Shown: positions 7,092 through 15,606, counted from the stretch's first letter. The stretch is DNA of 26,898 nt from JAJFUG01 sp964473155 (GCA_964473155.1 CAYYNT010000066.1:1-26898); one strand, 5' to 3'. Notes: generated by a model from the letters alone, not told the origin. Numbers and translations: made by a program.

Positions 7092-10000
7092 TCAGGAGGA
7101 TTGGTTTTCAGGCAGCGGGAAATGCAGGGTGAATACTGAGCCGCGGCCGGGCTTTGTTTTGACGGATATTGCGCCGCCCATTAATTCCATGATCGACCGC
7201 GACAGCGAAAGCCCCATGCCCATACCCTGGCCGGGGGTTCTGCTTTCACCTTTGGTTGAGAAGAACGGCTCGAAAATGCGCGGCAGGATGTCATCCGGAA
7301 TGCCCGGACCGGTGTCCTCCACCGCCAGTTCGCGGCGGCCGCCGGACGTCCGGCAGCTCAGGGACAGCTCTCCGCCGGCGGGCATCGCCTGCACGGCGTT
7401 CAGGATAATATTGTAAAGCACCTGTGTCACCTGGTCACGCGGGAGGAACAGCCAGTGTTCGTGACGGTCGCATCGTGTCAGCACTTTAATTCTCTGCCGG
7501 GTTATCTTGGTGTTGAGCATTTTAAGCACGGCGCACACGATTTCATTCAGGTCAATGCGCTGGTGCTCTCGCGACGAGGGTTTGTAGAGGTCGTAGAGCT
7601 GGACGATGATCGCGGCCATGCGGTCCACCTCGCCGTCCATCATGCCCAGGTAGTGGTAGTCTGGATGAGAGCCGGGCAGGGCGTGACGGAGTACGAACAG
7701 AGCGTTTTTGATCGCTCCCAGGGGATTGTTGATCTCGTGCGCCACGCCAGCGGCCACCCGTCCTGCGGCGGCCATTTTTTCGCTCTGCATCAACTGTTCC
7801 TGCAGTTCGCGGTTACTGATAAAATCCGCCAGGCAGGCCACCGCCTGCTGGACCAGGTCCTGCTCGAAAGGAAGGAATTCGCAATCACCGCGAACGGAAA
7901 GCACATGCAATTTGCCCCTGGGCCGTCCGCTGGCGTGCACCTCGCATTCCAAACCTTTCCCTTGCGCAATATGCTTTCCTGAAGGGCTAATCTCGCGGCC
8001 GTCCAAAGTAAGCACCACCTGCTTGTTCTCCGGATCGGACAATGAATCTCTGACATGACGGCAACAGGAGCGCAGGATTTCATCCAGCGGACCGGAGCGG
8101 TCACATTCCTGCCGGATGCTGTAAAGGCAGGTAAGCTCCTTGAGACGTTCCTGCAGGCGGCTCTCGGAGCGGCGCAGCTCGGCCGTGCGTTCTGAAACGC
8201 GCGCCTCCAGTCCGTCACGCTCTTTCTGCAGGGCCTGCTGGGCCTCTTTCAACTCTGTAATGTCATGAAGGATGAGCTGGGCGCAGTTTAATCCCTTGGC
8301 ATATCCATATGGCTGGATAACAGCCTTGAACCAGTAACGGCGTCCTCCGCTCAGAGTGAGCTGGAATTCCTCGACCTGAAGCCTGCCGCTTCCGATCACC
8401 CCGCGGATTACTTCTAGACGCTGCCTGGCGAAACTCTTCGACATTACCTTGAAGATCGAGCGGCCGACCAAGCTCCCCGGGTCTCCCCCCAAATAGCCCG
8501 CCGCCAGGTTGTTCAACATCTGCAGGACCCCGTCATAGTCCACCAGCATGATCGGGTTGCCTGCATTCTCGAACAGCATGCGATATCGGGATTCACTCTG
8601 ACGCAGCAGTTCCTCGGCCCGTTTGCGGGAGGTGATGTCCTCGATGATTATCACCGCTCCCAGCAGTTCTCCCTCTTGGTTATAAACCGGCTCGCCCCGT
8701 ATATCCATGACCCGGCGGTCCAGACCGGGTACAAAACGGGTGGCCTGCTGGCTGCCGCCGCTTTGCAGGGTCCTGCGTGGAATGCACTGGTCGCAGTCCT
8801 CACCGTGACCACACCAGAGGTCGCAGTATTTGAGACCTGGCAGTTCCTCCGGGGGGTGGCCGGTGTCACGGGCGGCGGCACGGTTCGCAAGCACTACCGC
8901 GAGGTCGGGGTTGACGAAGATGATGCGGCTTTTTATGCCGTCTATCACTGCCCGCATCTGTGCGCGGCTTCTTTTGAGGGCCTCTTCGGTGCGCCGTTTC
9001 TCGGTGATGTCCCTGAGGACAACCACACTGCCCCGGAAACAGCCTGTCTCATCACGCACCGCGCGCGGACTGATATGAACGTGCAGGTGATTACCCTGCC
9101 GGTCATAAAGGCCAACTTCGTATGAGGTGCTTTTCCCCTGCCGCCGTTCCTCAAATTGCTTTCGAAACAATTGCCGGCTCTGTTCATCGAGAAGCAGTTC
9201 CGGTGTGCGCCCTATAATCTCATCCCTGTTATATCCGGTCATTTCACAAAGCGCCCGGTTGGCAAAAGTAGCCCGGCCCTGTTCATCCAGCAGCGCCAGT
9301 CCGTCATTCATCGTTTCGACCAGACTGCGGTAGCGCTCTTCGCTCTCGGTCAGGGCTTGCTGGGCCATTTTACGTTCGGTTATGTCCTCAAACAGCACGG
9401 TGTAAAAGGCCTGGCCGAGTTCGTGGGTCGGTCCCAGACGCATGCGGAAAATCCGTCCTTCCGCTCCGGGAGCGCGTAGGCCCGTTTCAGCGTAGAATGT
9501 CAGTTGCAGATCGGAGATTGCAAAGCGTGAGGGACGGGTATAGACCTGTATGTCGAATATTTCGGCGTGTCCGGAGAAAGTGGCGAAACCCAAATGGTTG
9601 TGGCGGTCGTAGATCGGATCAGGGTCGTAACAGACGAGCGGCGGGGCCTCGGAGTTGTCAGCCAGTCTTTTCAGACCGCGGGTGATCCTCCCGCCGATAC
9701 GTTCCACGGTGACTTTATATTCATCGCTGACATTCAGCCGTTCATGGCGGGAGGTTATATCGGCGCCCTGTTTCTGAATCCTGGCGGCGATATTGCCATG
9801 GGAGGCGGTGCAGACCGAATAACCGACTATGTGCGGCTCGATTCCATCCTGACCGGACTGGCCCGAGAACACCAGGGACACATCGCGCAGCAGTTCTTCC
9901 TGTGCTGAGGTTCGCAGACTGTAAACCACTTTCAGGTCGCTGGCTCCGTCACCGTACCCGTCCGCTCTCATCAGGAAACAGTCCTGGAAATCCTCCATGT

Positions 10001-10514
10001 GGGGATGGTGCAGCAGGCATGGCCGGCCGTTGACCTCCCGCAGTTCCCAATGCGAATCTCCCAGGTAGGACACCCAGTCCCTGCCTATAGCTTCGTCATG
10101 CGCGGGACCCTGATAAACCATTTTCCAAGCCTCGCCATCCCCGTAAGGCAACTCCTCCAGGTTTTGCAGCCGGGACAGGTATTCCTCGATCCTGTCGAAC
10201 CCTCCCTCGGTGAGAAGGTCCTTCAGGTGTCTGCGTTCCCGGCAGAAGCGTTCGATACCCTCGAAAAGAAGCAGAAAATCGACTGAATAACCGGTGATCC
10301 TCCATTCCCTGTCCAAATAGAGTTGCGGCATGTTGACAGCCGACTGCAGGAGATAGATTTTGCGAGCGGAGCGGTCGCTGAGGTGCACGACATCATCGTA
10401 AAGCTTCTGCAAGCGCTTGAGTCTGGCGGATGCTTCCCGTCCCTGGCGCGCTTCTTCTTCGAGGAGGCGCACTTTTTTCAGGAGGTCTGGGATTTCGGTT
10501 TCGCGCGGGGGCAT
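7092..10514 (-). CDS. Soluble multi-PAS sensor histidine kinase with N-terminal jelly-roll region
   Basis: This cytoplasmic kinase of 1140 residues has no transmembrane segment. In order: a coiled coil (5-60); a partial PAS start (60-85, YLDREWRITGYSVDF); a jelly-roll region resembling ConA/DUF1080-type sandwiches (about 128-327); a PAC-like strand pair ending FEDITERK (334-382); PAS (390-504); PAS with a four-cysteine cluster, C564, C568, C574, C577 (510-629); PAS (636-754); coiled coil (754-794); GAF-like region (789-901); HisKA with phospho-acceptor H926 in VAHEINNPLGAI; and HATPase_c with N-box NIILNAVQAM, G1 EDTGPGIP and G2 GQGMGMGLSLS. The frame also offers a TTG at 10547 with no visible ribosome site; I prefer the ATG at 10514 after GGAAAAG. 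There is no attached receiver; partners are probably the two receiver proteins next door. The ligand is unknown. Confidence 0.9.
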   Translation of the reverse strand: MPPRETEIPDLLKKVRLLEEEARQGREASARLKRLQKLYDDVVHLSDRSARKIYLLQSAVNMPQLYLDREWRITGYSVDFLLLFEGIERFCRERRHLKDLLTEGGFDRIEEYLSRLQNLEELPYGDGEAWKMVYQGPAHDEAIGRDWVSYLGDSHWELREVNGRPCLLHHPHMEDFQDCFLMRADGYGDGASDLKVVYSLRTSAQEELLRDVSLVFSGQSGQDGIEPHIVGYSVCTASHGNIAARIQKQGADITSRHERLNVSDEYKVTVERIGGRITRGLKRLADNSEAPPLVCYDPDPIYDRHNHLGFATFSGHAEIFDIQVYTRPSRFAISDLQLTFYAETGLRAPGAEGRIFRMRLGPTHELGQAFYTVLFEDITERKMAQQALTESEERYRSLVETMNDGLALLDEQGRATFANRALCEMTGYNRDEIIGRTPELLLDEQSRQLFRKQFEERRQGKSTSYEVGLYDRQGNHLHVHISPRAVRDETGCFRGSVVVLRDITEKRRTEEALKRSRAQMRAVIDGIKSRIIFVNPDLAVVLANRAAARDTGHPPEELPGLKYCDLWCGHGEDCDQCIPRRTLQSGGSQQATRFVPGLDRRVMDIRGEPVYNQEGELLGAVIIIEDITSRKRAEELLRQSESRYRMLFENAGNPIMLVDYDGVLQMLNNLAAGYLGGDPGSLVGRSIFKVMSKSFARQRLEVIRGVIGSGRLQVEEFQLTLSGGRRYWFKAVIQPYGYAKGLNCAQLILHDITELKEAQQALQKERDGLEARVSERTAELRRSESRLQERLKELTCLYSIRQECDRSGPLDEILRSCCRHVRDSLSDPENKQVVLTLDGREISPSGKHIAQGKGLECEVHASGRPRGKLHVLSVRGDCEFLPFEQDLVQQAVACLADFISNRELQEQLMQSEKMAAAGRVAAGVAHEINNPLGAIKNALFVLRHALPGSHPDYHYLGMMDGEVDRMAAIIVQLYDLYKPSSREHQRIDLNEIVCAVLKMLNTKITRQRIKVLTRCDRHEHWLFLPRDQVTQVLYNIILNAVQAMPAGGELSLSCRTSGGRRELAVEDTGPGIPDDILPRIFEPFFSTKGESRTPGQGMGMGLSLSRSIMELMGGAISVKTKPGRGSVFTLHFPLPENQSS

Positions 10515-10845
10515 CGCTTTTCCGATCTCACAGTAAAGCGCGTTCAACGCACGGCGTTCAGGACAGACGAATCCGCTTGCATTGCCGCGGCCGGAGCAGA
10601 AATTCCATGCAGCCGCGGACTTGATATTTGCAACCTGAAAATTTAATGCCAGGGGTTACATCGGCAACAAATAATCACAGCATTAGGGGGCCGGAATCGA
10701 GAGTCTCCGGATCAGCAAGAGGGGGAGTATTCGCACCGTCCGGCCAGAACGGTCAAGCCGGGCTTTCTTCAGAAAGCCGTACACAATATACTGACCCTGG
10801 CGCCAGGATCAAAAACACTCAGACTTGTTTTTTCGCTGAATGTTC
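10515..10845. other. Gene-free spacer between kinase and MerR-receiver genes
   Basis: This 331-bp region has no supported gene. It contains a perfect hairpin GGCTTTC-TTCA-GAAAGCC (10761-10778), a perfect 12-bp palindrome CCTGGCGCCAGG (10796-10807), and an A/T hairpin AAAAACA...TGTTTTT (about 10811-10832) just after the stop of the regulator gene. The last two could end or attenuate transcription from the regulator into the kinase, but no clean stem with a U-tract is present. A minus-strand TTGCCG-16-TAAATT pair upstream of the kinase is a weak promoter candidate. Confidence 0.4.
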
Positions 10846-11463
10846 TCAGCCAATGCTGCGGCGCGCCCGGCGTCCACGTGCCCGGCGAGGAGCCTGGGCC
10901 TGGAACTGGCTGCGTATCAGATCGATCAGGGTAGTCACGTCCAGCGGTTTGGACAGGCACTCGTCCGCGCCGGACTCACGCGCACGCTTGAAAATATTCT
11001 CATCCGGATATCCGGTCACCGCGATGACACGGCACTGCTCCTCTTCCTCGCGATTTTTGATGTCGCGGCAGACCTTGAATCCATCGATGCCGGGCATTAC
11101 CAGGTCGATAATCAGGACATCCGGATCGAATTCGCCGATCATTCTTCCCGCGTCGTAACCGTCGGCCGCTTCCTTTACGTTGAAGGCGGTCTCTTTCTGC
11201 AACGCGCCGACCAGGCTCTTGCGGAAGCCCTCCTCATCATCCACCACCAGAATCTTGATCGGGGATATTTTGTCTGTCTGTGGGATGGGGAAGCCGCGTT
11301 CCTTCAGGAACTCAAGCACGTCCTGACGGCGGAAACGTTTGTGCCCGCCGGGGGTGGTGGCAAATTTGATCTGCTTGCGGAAACACCAGGATCTCACCGT
11401 ATCCGGTGAAACCCCGCACAACTCAGCCAGCTCTCGAGGGGTAAGAAGGTCTCGCATATGCAT
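10846..11463 (-). CDS. MerR/excisionase-type HTH fused to a receiver domain
   Basis: This 205-residue protein has an N-terminal winged HTH (residues 4-55: LLTPRELAELCGVSPDTVRSW, then TTPGGHKRFRRQDVLEFL) of the MerR/excisionase class. A CheY-like receiver (68-188) follows with acidic pair D75-D76, phospho-acceptor D120 in LIIDLVMPG, T150 and K172 (SKPLD). A basic tail (RRARGRRARR) ends the protein and could contact DNA. Here the DNA-binding domain precedes the receiver, the reverse of OmpR and NarL regulators. AAGGA lies 3 nt before the first ATG and 9 nt before a second ATG two codons later, so either start is possible. It is encoded on the same strand as the kinase downstream, so it may be its partner. 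Its own promoter is visible upstream. Confidence 0.9.
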   Translation of the reverse strand: MHMRDLLTPRELAELCGVSPDTVRSWCFRKQIKFATTPGGHKRFRRQDVLEFLKERGFPIPQTDKISPIKILVVDDEEGFRKSLVGALQKETAFNVKEAADGYDAGRMIGEFDPDVLIIDLVMPGIDGFKVCRDIKNREEEEQCRVIAVTGYPDENIFKRARESGADECLSKPLDVTTLIDLIRSQFQAQAPRRARGRRARRSIG

Positions 11464-11496
11464 TTATCCTTATATTGAAGGGTGGAAAACTGCCGA

Positions 11497-11525
11497 AGTT
11501 TAAACCTGCCGGATTTCTTTGTCAA
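11497..11525 (-). promoter_or_regulatory. Sigma70-like promoter of the MerR-receiver gene
   Basis: On the minus strand, TTGACA (11525-11520) is followed by a 17-bp spacer and TAAACT (11502-11497). The -35 matches consensus fully and the -10 matches 4 of 6. Transcription would begin near 11490, leaving a leader of about 27 nt that contains the AAGGA ribosome site. Confidence 0.6.
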
Positions 11526-11559
11526 GATTTCTTGAGATATACCCGGATAAATTTGAATA

Positions 11560-11578
11560 TATCAGGGAATCCCTGATA
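11560..11578. promoter_or_regulatory. Perfect 19-bp palindrome, candidate operator
   Basis: Arms TATCAGGGA and TCCCTGATA flank a single central A. It lies 34 bp upstream of the -35 of the MerR-receiver promoter and inside the region shared with the divergent NarL-type gene. This is a typical place for an activator or autoregulator site. Which regulator binds is not shown. Confidence 0.5.
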
Positions 11579-11892
11579 AAACTTCCCGATCTGTCGGACC
11601 GGACATTTTTCCCCAAAAAGCAACTGTTTAAACGCATCTCAGCCCCTGCAGGGTCAGACAGGCATCTCCCGGTTTTGGAATAAAGCGGACCGGGTCATCA
11701 CTATTTTCAACATAACATAAAACTATCCAATATGCCATAGGTTTATACCTTTTATATCTTGTTTCCCGTTTTTACTAATATTATCAGGAAAGGCGCACGA
11801 AAAAACTTTCTTTTTCTAAGGACTTCTTTTTGTTAGATTATTACCCATCCGGTCCGGAGATAATCCATACCTTGACACGAGGCCTGCTGCTC

Positions 11893-12567
11893 ATGTCAGA
11901 AAGAGCAGAATCGCCCATCCGGGTGCTGCTGGTAGATGATCATAAGATCATCCGCGATGGTCTCAGAGCCCTGATAACCCGCCAGAGTCATCTTGAGGTG
12001 GCCGGTGAGGCCGATGACGGGAAAAAGGCGGTTGAAATGGCCGCCCAACTTCATCCCGATGTAGTCATAATGGATTTGTCTCTGCCCAAGCTCAACGGTA
12101 TCGATGCTACGGCGCAGATTCTGCAAGAAGCCCCGGGAGTAAAGATAATTGCGCTTTCCATGCATTCGGACCGGCGCTTTATAGTTGGAGTGTTGCAAGC
12201 CGGGGCCTCGGGTTATCTGATGAAGGACTGCTCTTTCGAAGAGCTTGAGGCGTCGATAAGAGCAGTGGCGAAAGGTTTGAAATACCTCTCTCCCGAGGTG
12301 ACATCGATAGTTGTAGAGGATTATATCAGGCAGATATCGTATTACAGTCAATCGAACACCGATATCAACCTGACCCGGCGCGAGCGGGAAGTGCTTCAGC
12401 TTGTGGCTGCGGGCCGCTCCACTCGCAAGATAGCGGAATCCCTGGGCATCAGTGTTAAAACAGTGGAGTCGCATCGACAGAATATTATGGATAAAACCCG
12501 CGCCCGCAGCGTGGCCGAGCTGACCAAACTCGCAATCCGCATGAATCTTGCGGTGCTTGACGCCTGA
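11893..12567 (+). CDS. NarL/FixJ-family response regulator
   Basis: This 224-residue regulator has a receiver domain (8-125) with acidic pair D15-D16, phospho-acceptor D61 in VVIMDLSLP, S89 and K111. A LuxR-type HTH follows (about 158-222: LTRREREVLQLVAAGRSTRKIAESLGISVKTVESHRQNIM). Start choice is uncertain. The ATG at 11893 gives the usual family N-terminus (MSERAESPIRVLLVDDH) with GAGG 10 nt upstream. A TTG at 11830 with AAGGA at 7 nt would add 21 residues. It is transcribed divergently from the MerR-receiver gene and precedes the HD-domain gene. NarL regulators usually pair with HisKA_3 kinases, whereas the neighbouring kinase has a classical HisKA domain, so pairing is uncertain. Confidence 0.93.
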   Translation: MSERAESPIRVLLVDDHKIIRDGLRALITRQSHLEVAGEADDGKKAVEMAAQLHPDVVIMDLSLPKLNGIDATAQILQEAPGVKIIALSMHSDRRFIVGVLQAGASGYLMKDCSFEELEASIRAVAKGLKYLSPEVTSIVVEDYIRQISYYSQSNTDINLTRREREVLQLVAAGRSTRKIAESLGISVKTVESHRQNIMDKTRARSVAELTKLAIRMNLAVLDA

Positions 12568-12782
12568 GCTCCCCCCATTCGAGCCGAACCGGCTTGACTG
12601 CAGCGTACTTATCATAATAGCCACAAAATCCGTGGCAAAAAATCAGATTATTCCCTATTGCTCAACATGTAAGAGTCTGGTAGCATTGTGCGTAGTCGCC
12701 CGGAGCGATTCGAACAAGAGTGATAAACAGGATACGGCAGGTTCGGGTAAGTAAACAGGAACTGAAATGATGCGAGGATAGT
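12568..12782. other. Spacer between response regulator and HD-domain gene
   Basis: This 215-bp gap has no supported gene. A short hairpin AGCCG-AAC-CGGCT (12582-12594) follows the regulator stop but lacks a T-tract. TTGCTC (12658-12663), a 17-bp spacer and TAGCAT (12681-12686) form a weak promoter candidate for the HD-domain gene, so the two genes may be transcribed separately. Confidence 0.3.
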
Positions 12783-14015
12783 TTGCTGATACACGTGGAT
12801 GATTTGATACCAGGCATGGAGCTTGAGGATGATATCCGGTTGAGGGCTGGAAGCTATCTGATCACGCGCAAGGAACTGAACGGCGGCTGTCTCGATGAAA
12901 ACGTAATCGAATCGGTAAAAAAATTCTCCGCGCAGCTCAGCCCGGAACCCAACCGTGTGCAGGTAAGGGCCGATGAGACCACGCTTGGGCATCTGAAATC
13001 CGTTCTGGATTCCCATATCGCCCGGATTGCGGATTCAATCGCCAGCGGCAAGGAGTATGCCGATTTCTTGGCCTCCGGCGATTTGCGGGAAAAAGTGTTC
13101 CGGGTGATGGACAAGATAATTTCCAACCCGGATATCATTACAAACCTCTATTCTTTCCAGCTCAACCGCACAAAGGGATCCAACCGGGTCGAGCAGATCA
13201 TGGATCACAGCATCCGGGTCTGCCTGCTCTCCATTGCGCTGGGACTGCGCCTTCGCCTGTCCATAGTTTCCCTGGTCAACCTGGGCATGGCCGCATCGCT
13301 GCACGATATGGGAATGCTACGCTGCAAGCTCTGGCCCGCGCTTGACAAGCTGGATGACGTGGGTTCAGTCGAACTGGAGGAATTTGTTCAGGAACACCAG
13401 GAGCACTCGTCGCGCCTTTTCTCGGACAAGAATGTCAACCTGCTGCCACATACGCGTACCGAGATCATCTCCCTTATTTCAAGCCATCACCGCATCGATT
13501 TTGATAATCCCTCGAACAAGACCGCCGTGGTGCTCTATCTGGCCAATCTTGTGGATGAAATGGTTTCTCTGATGCCATACAAGACGCGGTTCAATTTCAC
13601 TCCGGTTCAGATTCACATGGCTGGAGAGAAAATGCGCAGCCGCAACGGGATGCTGAATGTCCTGATGGCATTGGTCAAGCTGACCCGTGGCAAGGGCTTT
13701 ACCTGGGACGCGGTGATTACGCTGGCCGGAATGTTCTCACTTGACAGCGTGCTGGTGGAAAATTACGAGGAAAAACTGCGTTCGATCCTGGAGGTCTGCA
13801 CATACAAGTGTTCGGTGGCTTACCCGCACCTGGGCGGCAATTCACTGCCCCGCACTGTCTATTGCCGCAACAGCCTTGAGTCTGGTTTTTCCTGTGAATT
13901 CCTGGGACAGGTGCGGATCGAGATTATCACTCCAAGCGGCCAGATGACATCTTACTTCAAGTGCTCGAATCTCACTGACCGTCTGCATGAGCTGAACAAG
14001 CAGAACCGGGAATGA
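12783..14015 (+). CDS. Degenerate HD-GYP-like HD-domain protein
   Basis: This 410-residue soluble protein has an N-terminal segment (1-60, VDDLIPGMELEDDIRLRAGSYLI) like the region that precedes HD-GYP phosphodiesterases, then an HD-domain core. Likely metal ligands are kept: H142, H174-D175 (SLHDMGM), H205, H235-H236 (SSHHRIDF) and D259. However, the GYP signature is missing: HHRIDFDNPS stands where HHE-DGxGYP is expected, and the lysine usually found after HDxG is absent. The start is a TTG with GAGGA 4 nt upstream. It follows the NarL-type regulator on the same strand. Family knowledge suggests cyclic-di-GMP hydrolysis or, given the changes, binding, adaptor or other phosphohydrolase activity. 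Function is not assigned. Confidence 0.82.
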   Translation: MLIHVDDLIPGMELEDDIRLRAGSYLITRKELNGGCLDENVIESVKKFSAQLSPEPNRVQVRADETTLGHLKSVLDSHIARIADSIASGKEYADFLASGDLREKVFRVMDKIISNPDIITNLYSFQLNRTKGSNRVEQIMDHSIRVCLLSIALGLRLRLSIVSLVNLGMAASLHDMGMLRCKLWPALDKLDDVGSVELEEFVQEHQEHSSRLFSDKNVNLLPHTRTEIISLISSHHRIDFDNPSNKTAVVLYLANLVDEMVSLMPYKTRFNFTPVQIHMAGEKMRSRNGMLNVLMALVKLTRGKGFTWDAVITLAGMFSLDSVLVENYEEKLRSILEVCTYKCSVAYPHLGGNSLPRTVYCRNSLESGFSCEFLGQVRIEIITPSGQMTSYFKCSNLTDRLHELNKQNRE

Positions 14016-14034
14016 CGCCGGTCCTTGCACTGTT

Positions 14035-15606
14035 TTACTTCGCTCCACCCGATGGTTCCCAGGGACGGGCCTCGTCCGATGACAGGATCGCCCCGTTCCG
14101 TCGCAGCAGCGCCTGAAGCTCCCGGACCGGTATCTCGTCAACCTCGCAGTTGTAGCGGATGCAGATCGCGGCGGCCACGCCCGCAGCTTCCCCGGTCTGC
14201 ATGAACAGAGATTCCCGGTTCAGCCCGCACCAGCCTGCGTGGCTGGAAGAAAGCGTCACCGGCGCCGCCAGGTTGCGCAGCCAGGCCGGCAGCATAAGGT
14301 TGTAGCCCACCTGATATGTCCGGCTCTCCAGGCTGAAACTGCCCTCCGGGCGGGATCCTGCCGCGGAGATACCGCTGACGGGGGCTGATTCGAGACGGAA
14401 AGCCCCCGCGCAAACGGCGTCAACCTTGAGCGTATCGGTCAGGGCGTCCGCCTGGGTGAATGTCGCCCGGCCGTTGAGCCGCACCGACTCGCGCACGCGG
14501 AGCTGACGGGGGAGATTGGAGTTGCCGGTGAATTCATCCGCCGCCGGGGCGAGACGGGCGAACGCCTCACGGATATGAGACGGGACGGCGGGATCGGTCC
14601 GCAGGAACCGGAACAGCCCGAGCAGGTGCTCCATATGGGCGCGCTCGGCGGCTTCCCGCGCTCCCGGCTCATCGGAAATCCAGTCCCGCATCCCGCCAGG
14701 CAGATCAGTCGAGACCGGGCAGTCCGGATAGCTTTCCACGCACCACTTGCGGTTTGGAAGGCGGGTCAGGCGGACGAAGCCGCCGGGCTCGTCCGCGCCG
14801 CTGTCCCGGATATAATCGATCAGGGCGCTGTAGCGCGAAGGGTCGTAGCTTTCCGGCTCCGGCCAGGCAGCCTGATTGCCCGCGCTGTCGGTCAGGCAGA
14901 GAACATAGCCCGAGGCCTGGATCAGGCTGTCGCCCGCTCCGGTGGAGGCTGGCAGTATCTCGCCGGTGGCAGGATGCTGGATTATAAGCCCGGCCAGGCT
15001 CTCGCCGAACACCTCGCGGCTTTCGCGCCCGGTACGGAACGGAGCGCCCGCCTCGACATAGACATCGCCCCCATAGGTGGCGTCCACGAATATCTTGCCG
15101 CTCAGGCGCACTTCCCCGCCGCTTGATTTTTCGATCAGCCGCACGGACTGTATCTGGTTTTTGGCTATTTCGGAGTCCACAAAGCGCAGGCCCCGGAAAA
15201 CATTCACCCGCGCATTTTTCAGCAGCTTCTCGAATACGGACTCGATCACGCGCGGCTCGAAACGCAGCCCGGCGGCGCAATCGGCATACTGCGCCGACTG
15301 CGGACCGTATGTCTCGCGGTAATGGCGCTCCACTTCGTAGAAAGTCTCGCGGGCGATCCCGCCCAGAAGTTCCGGGCGGCCCTCATCCGCGCGGCCCAGA
15401 CCCGAGGAAAGCGCCCCGCCCACATGCTCACCCTCCACAACCAGACAGACCGAGAGGCCCTGTCGCGCCCCGGCCACGGCCGCGGCCACGCCGCCCGGCG
15501 AGCCGCCCAGCACCACCAGGTCGAAATCGTTGGGCGTGCGGCTGCATGAGGCGAGCGACACAAGGGCCGCCAGGACGGCAACGGAGATAATGTAATGAAT
15601 TCGCAT
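14035..15606 (-). CDS. Lipoprotein FAD-dependent oxidoreductase
   Basis: This 523-residue protein starts with a lipoprotein signal, MRIHYIISVAVLAALVSLAS, with lipobox LASC (C21). Directly after it is a Rossmann dinucleotide fold, DLVVLGGSPGGVAAAVAGARQG. Central and C-terminal blocks (VFVDATYGGDVYVEAGAPFRTGRES in modified form, ISAAGSRPEGS, MQTGEAAGVAAAICI) fit the FAD_oxidored family that is frequent in polysaccharide-degrading bacteria. GAGG lies 6 nt before the ATG. It converges with the HD-domain gene, 19 bp between stops, and has no same-strand partner downstream. Export with FAD usually requires either folding outside or Tat transport, and no twin arginine is visible. The substrate is unknown. 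Confidence 0.87.
   Translation of the reverse strand: MRIHYIISVAVLAALVSLASCSRTPNDFDLVVLGGSPGGVAAAVAGARQGLSVCLVVEGEHVGGALSSGLGRADEGRPELLGGIARETFYEVERHYRETYGPQSAQYADCAAGLRFEPRVIESVFEKLLKNARVNVFRGLRFVDSEIAKNQIQSVRLIEKSSGGEVRLSGKIFVDATYGGDVYVEAGAPFRTGRESREVFGESLAGLIIQHPATGEILPASTGAGDSLIQASGYVLCLTDSAGNQAAWPEPESYDPSRYSALIDYIRDSGADEPGGFVRLTRLPNRKWCVESYPDCPVSTDLPGGMRDWISDEPGAREAAERAHMEHLLGLFRFLRTDPAVPSHIREAFARLAPAADEFTGNSNLPRQLRVRESVRLNGRATFTQADALTDTLKVDAVCAGAFRLESAPVSGISAAGSRPEGSFSLESRTYQVGYNLMLPAWLRNLAAPVTLSSSHAGWCGLNRESLFMQTGEAAGVAAAICIRYNCEVDEIPVRELQALLRRNGAILSSDEARPWEPSGGAK

Larger units (their letters stand above)
11464..11892. promoter_or_regulatory. AT-rich divergent control region between two response regulators
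   Basis: This 429-bp region separates the MerR-receiver gene (minus) from the NarL-type gene (plus) and is clearly more AT-rich than its surroundings. It holds a good minus-strand promoter (11497-11525), a 19-bp palindrome (11560-11578) and a CCCTGCAGGG palindrome (11644-11653). No convincing sigma70 pair was found for the plus-strand gene. AAGGA at 11818-11822, 7 nt before a TTG at 11830, could set an alternative start there. Confidence 0.5.
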
